Shown here piece after piece: positions 35,601-47,600 of a stretch of 64,000 nt of DNA. The stretch comes from Echinometra lucunter (taxonomy: Eukaryota > Echinodermata > Echinoidea > Camarodonta > Echinometridae): contig CM057153.1 of the NCBI GenBank assembly GCA_029962745.1, positions 10,668,617 to 10,732,616 of the forward strand. The letters are read 5' to 3'. The position numbers were made by a program, and so were the translations under genes. The notes below the pieces were generated by a model. That model was not told the DNA's origin. It did not search any database and worked only from the letters and a program-made list of their open reading frames with translations. How positions within the stretch are numbered: position 1 is the first letter of the stretch; each line of letters starts with the position of its first letter.

Positions 35601-38600
35601 AAGTTACTATTTGCATATATGAGGGTGTTCACTACATGTATGTAAGTTGCATGATAAGCCTGTTCTGTGATGTAGGTTTGTTATCTTATTATTTTGTTGA
35701 AAATAATCATATATGGAATATGATTGAGCAATCAGTGATTGGTAGATGGTTTTACCCCCTATCGGAAAGTACCACTCTCCATCCAACTTCATGGCTTCAG
35801 TGGTATTGCGTTCATGGTAGTTCTTTTTCTGGTATGCTGTAAGAAAAGACAGATGTAGTTGGTGTGGCTTGTATGTATCCTGTTATATAGAGTCTATTTT
35901 GTAGAATTTTATCAGAGCTCTCTTAGAATTTTCAATCGCTCCCCACTCCTAGTTTGCAGGCACAAACCTTGGTCAGTCGAAACCTGTTATAGAGGTCTAA
36001 ATAGGACACTAAATAAGGTCAGTGGGGATCGTGTACTAGAGCAGCTCCAGGCTCATATTGCATACCTGCCCACTGTCCCTATTTAACCCATTCATGACAG
36101 AGGTCCACATTTTGTGGTTTGGCCTAATATCTTTTGATGCAAAGCCCTAAAAATCATACCAAATACATGAGCAGAAAGAGCAAAAAATTCTACACAAACT
36201 GTGCCCATTTTGGTTGCGTCAGTATTCGTTGTTTGATGCTGAAAATTTTTTAAAGGAAAATAAGCATTAAAATCCTTAAATTGGCAATGTGATAGAAAAT
36301 TTAAAATCACCATTTTCCCCTGCAAATTGGCAAGTTTTCGACTTCTCATCATAATTTCTGTCACCTTATATTCATTTCAGATACATGACGTTTTATAAGA
36401 AAAATGTAGCAATAAAAAAAAATGTTGGTGTTGCCAATTTGAAGAATAAAAGCTGATCAAATTAGGCTTTAAATAATTCCTGTCACGAATGGGTTAATAG
36501 GGACAATCACGATTTTTGGTAAAAGAATGAGCCACTTCTACCACTGTGTCCCTCTTTTTGCAAAAATCTGTCTGTAGTAATGTATAGGAAATTCAGAAAT
36601 GTCCCTATTTTCTGCCTCCACCTTGTCATTTGTCCCTCTTTCTTGGGTTTCAGCATTGGCAGGTCTGATATTGACACAGCCAGTAGGCACATTGACTGGG
36701 CTTCTCTCTGGATGCTACGCATTCTCATTAAAGCCAGAGCGAAATGGCACCCTTGTATGAGATTTCGAAATAGCGCCATCTCAGTCCTGAACTACTGATC
36801 CTGTCCCGTTTTTTTACTCCTAGCATGCACCATTCTGATCAACGCGAGCTTTATTTTTGAGACACATCTGTAAAAATGAATATGTATTCAGACTAAGGCA
36901 GTTCACTAGAAGCCAAGGAGGGCGTAATGTTTCTAAGACAGTCTCTGGTTGTGAGTGACCGCAAGTTGGCGCTGGTGTAAACACATCCATTTCAGAGCTA
37001 TATGAACGCCAGTTCACTGTGACTTTAGAGTCAAGGTCTGTGCTTGCAGACTATGCCACTCCTGTGTATTTTGTCCATCATAGTGAGTTCATTTCATGTG
37101 ATTTGAAAATATCCTTTTATGATTAACCTGCACAGGAGTTCTTCCAGAGTGAACTGAAGAAACATGAGACCCTGGTAACCTACTTAGAGCAGAATCTTGC
37201 TGCCCAAGACAACATTCTGAAGGCTATGACGGAAGCTAACGCTGCCTATGCTGAAAGGAGAAAGATGGTCACGGATACTAGTTCAAAGTAAGCCATCGCA
37301 TCCATTTTCATTTACTGTATAGGGCACTGATTTCATACCTACAAAGCAGAACTTGAGCAGTCTCTATAATGAAATCATTAAAGTGATTACACAATGGTAA
37401 TTTTTTTTTTGATATATGATCGATAATAGAATTATAAGAAGAATAACATTAAAAATATGATGATTTTCAATCGAAATCAATGCATTTTGGCTAATTTTCT
37501 CATAAAAAGTCAAGAGCTGAACAAAAATTTTGAGTATGAGGTATGACGTAAAAGTGGGTACCCAGCTTCGCGCATTGCAGTTGTGCTGCGCGCTAGACTG
37601 TACAATATGTATTATACCTTGTGCGCATTTTGCTAGAAGTGCGCGACAAGGTACCCACTTTAACGTCATTTTGACGTCAAAGTGGGTACCCAGTTGAAAC
37701 TGGGTCACAGTTGAGGGGTCAAAAATATCCTGAAATCTTACCACATTTGGGGGTTTCCTTGGCAACACGACTTTAAAAAAAAACTTTAGGCAGATGATTT
37801 TCTGCTGATGAAATCATGCTCTTTTAAATGAACTAACATTGTTTCAGCATTGGGTACCCCCTTTAAGTAAGCCCACAGTCAAGTGCAGATTTCCAGGATA
37901 TATAGACAAAATCCACACTTCATTTCAATTCATACATCATTTACTCTAACAATCCTTTCCAGAATATTTTATTGTGAGTTGCATGTGGATATCCTTTGCT
38001 ACACTTACTTAATTTTAATCACAGATTCGCCCAGGAAAAGAGACAAGTAATTTTGCCTGATTATCAAAGAGAAAAATAAATCATAACCTTTACATTTATA
38101 AACCCTTATACTAGTCATAACATAATTTACTACATGTAAAGAAGCAAAGTAGATAACTTATGAATTGGCAGTGTCACTTGTTAGCATATTTTGTCAACTC
38201 ATAGTCCATTTTCAGGGGATGAGAATATATGTGGAATATTTGTAGTTTGATGAATTTATTTATGTTAAACATCATTATTTCATTTTTTTCTCAGACGTGA
38301 AGAAAAGATTGGAGAACTCATCAACTCTTACACAGTGTATGATGATCTGATCGAAAAATCTAACAAAGGCATTGGCTTCTACAAGAAACTAGAAGGAACA
38401 GTGACCAAACTACTCAACAAGACTAAAGGAAATGTGAAAGCTAACCATGAAGAGAGACAGGAGAAAATCAGGAAGAAATATCGTAAGTTGGCTCTATCAA
38501 ATTAATGGTTTTTCAATAACTGTGTCTGTTAGTGTGTAGTCCCTGAAGAATGTCATGTGTATGTGTACTGTATATATGTAATATGTTTATTTTTTATCTT

Positions 38601-41600
38601 TTTTTTTGTTTTGATAAAAGGGGGGGGGTCAGAATAAAAAAGATTCTGAAAAAGGAAGATAAAATACTGCTTTATTAAAGTTTAAGAAAAACAGTGTCTG
38701 ATGTTTCTAAAAATAGAATTTTTAGAGGGTAAGGCTATGGTCATAATCAGAGCGACGACCGACCGATAAGCAGCCTGCTCGGGAGCTGCTGAAATTGAAG
38801 CATCGCCCAGTAATTTTTGGAGAAATCAAGCAGGTTGTACAGCTCCAGCGATGCCCTGCGGTCACTGGTCAATTTTATTTGGCGAAATTGGGGGATCTTC
38901 TCCACACGGCTTCTGGGCAATGACCAAATGATGAACCAATGATCCCCAGATGATCTCCCACCGGCCACTGGCCTATTTTAAAGAAATCGCCCGGCGGCTG
39001 GCTACTGATGGGCAGGGCATCATTTGGTCACTGCCCAGACACCGCGCGGAGAAGATCCCCCCGATTTCACAAGTTTTGACTTAAAATCAGCGACTGATCA
39101 GCGACTGACGGGAAATCGACGGGGCGTCGTTGGAGCTAATTTACAGCCCGCTCGACTTCACCGAAAATCGTTGGGTAATGCCTGAACTTAGACATATGAC
39201 GGATTCGTGAAATGCAGCCCTGATTTTTTGCTTTGTGACCATAGCCTAAGAATGAATAAGATTCTGAAAATTGAATATAAAGAAAGTATTTTTTAAAGGT
39301 TTAAGAGAACAAGAATTGAGGTTTTTTTTTGTAATAGAATGAATAAGTACAAAATCATAAATTGTTTTCTTTAATTCTTGATTGTAATGCTTTGATGTCA
39401 AGAATTTAACAGCCCTGTGTTTATTCTTTTCACCAACAGCACCACAAAGACCAGCTGCTGCCAAACCAGCCTCTTCTGTAGCTGGATATCCAGCAGGCTT
39501 CTCAGCAGCAGGGCTAGGTGTGGCAGGTATCCCTGGACAAGTTGGACAGATGGGACCAGCAGGACCTATGATAGCAGGACCTCTGGGCCCCACAGTGTCT
39601 GTCCCTGACCCCTCTGCACCTAAAGGACCCAAACTCTCTGATTACTGGAAGCCAAAGACAGGGAGGATATCTCAGCCTGCTGCATCGCAACCTCCACCAA
39701 GTCAGCCTCATGTGTACCCAGGAGTGCCTGGTCCTGTTATGCCAGCAACGTCCATGCAAGGACCAAACCAGGTACCCTTCTCTCAAAGAGTACCAGGAGG
39801 TGGAGTACATCACCCACCAGTATCAGTACCTAGTGCACAACCAATACCAAGCAGTGGAGCCGTTGTACCGCCAGTTGCATCTCAAGTCAGCATGGCACAG
39901 CCAAGGGTATCAGGACCACTGCAGTATGGAAATTCAGGCGGCCAGGGGGCACGACCTGTCGCAGCAGTGCCACCATCAAGTGCTGGACAACACATTCCTG
40001 CAGGACATCCTCAACAAGGCTTTCCACCAGCTCAGACTGTTCCTCAAGGGATTCAAATGCCTAATGAAAAAATTTCTCGGAGCCCTCACCAGTCTCCTGT
40101 CCACCAGAGCAGAGTACCACAGCACCCTGCAACTGCCATGACTAGACAGGATAGTTTTTCAAGCAACTCCAGTCAAAGTCCTGTTCATGTGCCGCAAGAA
40201 GTTCCTTTAAGTGCACAAGACCAACCTGGTCCAGCTGCTCAGGCAACTCGGATGCCAGTGTCTAGTCAGCCTGGTGCAATTCAGTCCAAACCTTCCATGT
40301 CTGGTCAGAATTACATCCAACAGCAAGTTGGACCGAACCAGGTTGTGATGCCTCCTGGTGTTCAGCAATCACCCCAGCCAGCTCAGAGCATGGCTCAGCA
40401 TCCAGCTGCATTTCCCTCACACCAAGTTGCAAATTCTGGACACCAAGTTCCATCTTCAGCACCTTCCCATTCCCAACATCAACCAGTTCCTCCTCATTCG
40501 TATCCTAATCAGCCACCTGTGCACCCTCCTGCATATGGATCTGAACAACATGCCAGAGCCAAGGCAGCTAGTATGGGTATGTCGTCAGCAGCAACACAGC
40601 CAGTAGTACCTCCACAGGGCACTCCTCCTTCATCCTACTCTTCAGCTCATCTGCCTAGTTCAACCAACACCACACCAAGTCACATGCCAGGGAATTTCAT
40701 TCCTAATCAGTTACCCAACCAGCAACTTCAATTAGTACCAGGGAATGTCCCTACTTCTTATGCAGGACAACCTAACCAGAATTCATCTGTTCAACCAGGA
40801 AATTCTTTGGGTAACAATCCACAAATGAGTAATGTACAGATGCCATCTCAGCTCGGTATGCCACAGCATCAGGCACCATTACCACAAGGGCAACAGGGGA
40901 GAAATATGCAGCAACAGCAGCAACACCATCTGCATTCACAACAGCAGCCCCCACATTCTGCAGCAAGAACTGTAGCTCCAAACAATCAGTTTCAACCAGG
41001 GGTACAACCATCACCAGGAACAGGTCCATTTCCACAACAGCAGGGGTATTCTCAAATGACAAGACCACAACAACAGCAGCCGCAACAACAACAGCAGTAT
41101 CCACAGCATCAAACTTATCAGGCATCAACATCGCAGCCACAACAAAAACTGCCTCAGCAACCCAGCATGCAACAGGTTGATCCTAAGGCAGGAAAACAAG
41201 TTCAGCCCTCTCAGCAGTACCAACCACAACATTTGAGCCACCAGCAGCCTTCACAGCCAAGGACACAACACCAACAACAGCATCCTCAGCAAGGCTTTGT
41301 TCCACAACAGCCACACGTGCAACCTGGGCATCAAGTTCCAACTTCACAGCAACAGAATGTCTCAATACAGCAGCAACATCCACAGCAAGGTTTTGTTCCT
41401 CAACAACCCCAAGTACACCCAGGGAATCAAGTACCAACATCTCAACAGAATGCCACAAATCTTCAAATGCAACAACCCCAAGTCTACCACCAGGGGTATA
41501 AGCAGGGGCCACAGCCACAGATAAACCAACAAAGCCAACAGCCTCAAGGTTATCAACAAACACCAGGTGGTATGCCTCATTCCTCCCCAAGCAAACAACA

Positions 41601-44600
41601 AGTGCCTTCTGGGCTACCACATGGTGGTATGCCACATAATGTAAGTGGGCAACAGCAAGTTGCTGTAAGACCTGGATTGAATCAACAGTATCAACAAATA
41701 CCACAGCAGTCTCAGCAGCAGCAGTATATTCAACAAGCTCAGATTCAGCAGCCTCAGCAGAACAAGCAACAACCAGGAATACATCAACAGCAACTCAACC
41801 AACAATATCCTCAACAACAGCCACAGCAGCAATTTCCCCAACAGCAACATCAACAACCCATAGTGCCACAACAACATCCTGCACAGCAGCAATATCCTGC
41901 CCAGCAGCAACAACATCCTTCCCAACCGCAGCACCTTCCTCCCCAACAGCCACAATACCCTTCACAGCAGCAGCAGCAAAGAACTTTTCCCCATCAGCAA
42001 CAAATGCTTCAAAGTCAGCAACCTCGTCATGCAGCACCCAACCCTCAATCTAACATCAGGCCATCATTCCAACAAAATCCTCAGCAGTTGCAGCAGCCCC
42101 TGCAGCCGATGAGTTCAGTGCAACAGATAACGCAGCAACAGAACTTAGAGCAGCAAAGACTACCACAGCCAGCTTTACAGCCAATGAAAGCCAATGCTAA
42201 GCCTACCACTGATCTTCTATCAACTAGTCCAGACAGGCAAAGTCAGCCTCTGAAGGATGTTCTTGCGCCACAGAGTGTTCCTTCAACTGCCGAGGTCCAA
42301 CCAGAAACTCCACAATCTGCTGCAGATCCAAACTCAAATGTGTCTGTTCTTGCCAGCATTGAAGTGCAGCCTAGCAGCATTCCACAAAGTCAGCAGCTGC
42401 CATCTCAGACACCCAGTTCAAGTCAAGCAACAGGTCCTTCAAGCACGACATCAAGTTCATCAACCACAGACTTACTGGCAGCATTGAAGCTCCAACCAGC
42501 ACTTTCAAGTCCTCCTGCCACACCACCATCTACAGCTAGAAACCTCCAGCAACCATCACAACAAACACCACCACAACCACAAGGGTCATCATCAGCAACA
42601 AAGCAGTTAACTATGGTTGGTGATAAGAAGAACCCCTATGCTGATAAGGAATCGCTGCAGAAGTTTGTGGAGGAAGTGGAGAGACTGGATATGTATGTAG
42701 AGGGACTGAATCGCAAGATGCTGAGTGGACCTACTGTCATTGAAAGGCTATGGAAGGTAAGCTGGACTTAGTTTTGATGTTGTGTAGGGGATTTCCCTAA
42801 TTTTTCTCTCAAATCCTTCTTTATGCTCTGTTATGCATTCATGTATAGTTAATCAAAATTTTCAGATTTTGATTAACAAACTTTTAGCTTCTTTCAATTG
42901 CAACAATAAATTTGAAGCTATATCAGTTCTGACCAGACACTAATAAAAAGAAGATGATTCTGATTTCTCTTAAGGTACCTGTACAGCCAGTTATAACAAA
43001 GGGACAGTACATCATGTGCTATAATTTGTATATTTTGGTATACTTAATTTGTTGTTTGTTTTCTGTTATAGGAGTTGACAGATTATCAGGATAGAGAAAC
43101 CCGCCAGTTTTCCATCGCGATTGCCCGTTGTTACTCCGTGAAGAACAGACATCCAGATATAATGCCATGTAAGCAAACAATGTTTTTATGCCTCCGCCCA
43201 CCGTAGGTGGTTGCCGGAGGCATTATGTTTTCGGGTCGTCCGTCCGTCCGTCCGTCCGTCCGTCCCGTTTTCGTTCTCGCGATAACTTAAGAACCGTTTG
43301 ACAGATCAACTTCAAACTTGGCTCGTGTATGCATATGGGAGGGACAATGATCTGATTAGATTTTGGAGTCTCAAGGTCAAAGGTCAAGGTCATAGAGGTA
43401 ATAATACACATAAAAATGGTTCGTTCTCATGATAACTTAAGAACCATTTGACAGATTGGCTTCAAACTTGGCTCATGTATGCACATGGAAGGTACAATGA
43501 TCTGATTAGATTTTGGGGTCACAAGGTCAAAGGTCAAAGGTCATAGAGGTCATTATGTACATAGAAATGGGTCGTTTTCACCATAACTCAACAACCATTT
43601 GACCGATCAACCTCAAACTTGGCACAGGTATGCATATGGGAGGGACAATGATATGATTTGATTTTGGGGTCTCAAGGTCAAAGTTCAAAGGTCATAGAGG
43701 TCATTATGTACATAGAAATGGTTCGTTTTCACCATAACTCAACAACCATTTGACCGATCAACCTCAAACTTGGCACAGGTATGCATATGGGAGGGACAAT
43801 GATCTGATTTGATTTTGGGGTCTCAAGGTCAAAGGTCAAAGGTCATAGAGGTCATTATGTACATAGAAATGGTTCGTTCTTGTGATAACTCAGTAACCAT
43901 TTGACGGTTCAACAAACTTGGGTCATGTATGCATATGGAAAGGGCAATGCTCTCATTAGATTTGGGGGTCACGAGGTCAAAGGTCAAGGTCAAAGATGTC
44001 ATTGTATAAATGAAAATAAATCAACATGAAGTGCCATTTATTTCTGATTTGGTAATGGCGGAGGCATAAAGTTCGACCACACGTGGTCGAAGATTCATCT
44101 AGTCTTGTTCATGTAATCCTCAAGTTGAATTTAGATTTCCGCCATTCAATTTTTGAAATGTATTGTGGCATTTGTAAAAGTGAAGATGATGAGAACTGGG
44201 GCTAATTACTATGATTCTCACAAAAATTTTACGTTATGAGTAGGTGCCATAGCTCACTTGGTGGAGCACTGGTCTCGCAATCTGGTGACCTGGGTTCAAA
44301 CCAAGTCGATAGGCTAGTGCCCTTTGGTAAGGCATTAATCCTCATTACCAGGTTCCTTGGAAAGAACTTGAAGCCTTCAGTCCTTTGGTTACTTACAAGC
44401 ATAATCTGGTGACCCGGGTTCAAAACTAGATGTGCTAGTGCCTTTTGGTAAGGCATTAATCCTCATTACCAGGTTCCTTGGATAGAACTTCAAGCCTTTG
44501 GTCCTCTGGTTACCTACAAGCATGTGCTTTCTTAGCAGTTGGGTAAAACAAACCAAACAAACCAGTTAATAAACCTTACTCATTCTATGCTGTGGGTTGT

Positions 44601-47600
44601 GAATCCTACTCCTGAATTTGGTTGTTGAATAGTGTGCTTTGACTGAGAATGGCCACACTTTTCTTTTTGAATAAGAATTAACTATCTTCATTTTGACCTT
44701 AACTCTCATTGAAGGTTAAATTTAACAATGAAACTAAGCAGTATAAGTCAGTAGTAAACTTTTGATAGTTTATTTTATGGAAATCTTTCAAAAACTTGGT
44801 GGCACAGCAGGGCTTAATTGTCATATTCCTCTTCTTGATACCAGATGACCATAACAGGGTGTGTCTTCGAGGCACCAGGGATGACTACATCAACGCCAGC
44901 TTCATCAAGGATGTACTCCCTACCAGTCCATGTTTCATAGCAACGCAAGCTCCTCTCCAGCCCTCCCTCAGTGATTTCTGGCTGATGATGTATGAACAGC
45001 AGGCATCCATCATTGTCATGCTCCTCTCTAAACCAGCTCAAGGAACGGTAAGTGATTAAAAAAAAAAAAAAAAGGTATTCTGTTCTTGTAAAGCACATAT
45101 CATTTGTTCAGAGCCAGAAGGGCATTAACTCATATCATTGTATACAGACTTAACGCCCTTCTGGCTCCAAACAGACGGTAACACATTATCATTTTTCATG
45201 TCTCCATGTGCTTCCTAAGGAGTCTAGATATTATGTCCCCGGCTTTAGCTGCGGTTACCACTATAGTACTCGGTGCATTCAAGGAATATGTCCTGCTTAC
45301 TATAAAACCTAGGTCAAGAGTGGCAAATACAGGTTAATGTCTTGCCAAAGGACCACAACACCTGATGATAAGTAGGATTTGGAAATATAGGTTAAATGAA
45401 GATGTGACAAATACGATTGGTCAAAAGTCAGTCTTCAGATCTGTTGATAGAACTGCATTACCAAAGAAGCTGCTCAGAATAATTGGGAATTATAATTTAT
45501 CATGCGGTAGGTTAATAGTCTGGATGAAGGAAATGTAAACAACTGAAGAGAGTGTGAAGGAAGTCATATTCAGTGAAACTATATATTGTTTGCTCTACAT
45601 GCAGTCATGAATCATGATAACTTGATTTTTTTTTTCTATGATTTTGAAATTGTGATGAAGATGTTTAAGGTGATGTAGGTCAGATGTTGAAAATGAATTG
45701 TAGGATATCAGACAGATCTTTTTTCTCAAGCCTCTCTTCAGTTTGGTGCATTACATCAAAGAGTGATTTTAATCGGAGGATGTATAAAAGGCTTTCACAA
45801 TCATTTCTGATTTCCCTATCACCAGGGCTCAACAAACTTCATCAGCTACTGGCCAGAGGACAAAGGGGCCGCCCAGAAGTTTGGAGACATATCTGTCAGT
45901 CTTCAGTCAAAGCGAACAACAGACTACCATGTCGAACGTATCATCCACCTGACTCATCTCCCCACCAGACAGATGAGAACCATCACACATCTGCAGTTCA
46001 CTGCTTGGCCAGAGTTGTAAGTTATTCTTAAGAATGTGACTAGGGACAGTCATAATAATGCTGATTTCATCTAAATCACTTATTTGGATAGGTAGAGGTG
46101 CAATAGTCGACTGGTAGAGGTGCCGAGGTCGAGCGGTTTAAGGCACTTGGGACGCGAGATTCGGGGTTCGATCCCCAGCACGGCACTTGTGCCCTGTAGC
46201 AAGGCATTTCATCTACATTGCTCTTTTATCATACATCAAATAAATTAATGTGCTATAGGCATACTGATACCAACATGTGCATGTGTGATTCTTTGGATAG
46301 GTAGATAGTTGGGTATTGGGAATTCCAAAGTATTTGGTAATGTGGTGTCCCATGTGTCTCCAAGTACTGAAAAGTTAGGACCCCAAATCGATATTAGGAT
46401 GTGTCAATTCACTTCATTTATAGTTTGATAAATGAGATCTTAGTGTGTGGGACAAGATAGATTGGACTTTCCTGTAAATGAACTGATAATTGTGATGTGC
46501 TAATGAGAGAGAGAAAGTGCAATTAACATTTGCAAAAATTCATGATGAATCTTTTTGGAGAGGCAGAGGTGAGGAAAGAGAGAGAGAGTGAGAGAAAGAA
46601 AGAAAGAGAGAGAGAGAGAGCGCGCAATAGAGCAATATTTATCAATCCTTTATTATGCGCTATGGCAAAGAAGTAAATCCTGACGTACACTTACACTACA
46701 TAGAAATCATTGGTCTTTTGTGGTTATTTACACAGCGGAGTTCCCAGCAGCCCAGGGGTCTTGCTTCAGTTCATTGACGAGGTTCAGAGCTACCATTCTC
46801 AGCAACGCAAGACACAGATCCCCATTGTAGTACACTGCAGGTGAGAAATCTTCTGCTCTTTCTTGCTTGCTGAAGGTTATTTATTTTTACGATAATTGAT
46901 TCTGAAGTTGTGAATTTGTCCAGGAGGGCAACGTCTATATTCCATTCACGAGTAAACAAGCAAATGTCAGATCTTTTTTATGCTGTTTGTGTTTTTGTTG
47001 TGCTTACAATATTTTGTGTATCCTTTTCTTATTCTCTACATATCTTTTATAAAATAGATCTCCCAATGGAACTCTGACTCCCCTATCTTGTAACACCTCA
47101 CTAACCCAACTCTCTCTCTCTCTCTCTCTCTTCACACTCTCAGTCTTACTTCTTGTCTTTAATTTTTCTGACCCCTCTTTTGATCCTTAAATTAATTGCT
47201 AAATGTAAATTTTCATTCAACAAATCTCTTGACCAAATGGGACCTATTTAAATCCCTACAGTGCTGGCATTGATCGTACTGGTGTGTTCTGCTTGGTCTA
47301 CACTGCTGCTCGTGAAATCAACGAGGGCCATGGCATCACAGACATACCACAGATAGTCAAGAAGTTGCGCCTACAGAGAAAGTGGATGATAAACGAGAAG
47401 GTAAACAACTGGATCTTACTACAGTACTATTTCTCCTTGTCATAGGTTATTATTTTGAACATGTTTGTGATAATTAAAATCTATAACTTTGATAACACTT
47501 AAGTCCATACATATTTCATTTTTGTGCCTAATTTCAGCTATGTATCAATGTACTTGAATGCGTTATTCATATGATTACCACTTTATTTTATGTTCATCAT

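Noticed and set aside
36507..37017. Open frames after MITE copy C on both strands
   Set aside because: No similarity recognised, no splice phase fit to PTPN23, and exons 13 and 14 join in phase without them.
40772..41955. Several long antisense open frames (up to 173 codons) opposite PTPN23 exon 16
   Set aside because: Shadows of the CAG/CAA-rich coding exon; Val/Leu/Ala-rich products come from reading Gln codons in reverse.
44243..44314. tRNA gene
   Set aside because: Boxes A and B are present but the acceptor stem does not pair and a second partial unit follows; a SINE explains it better.
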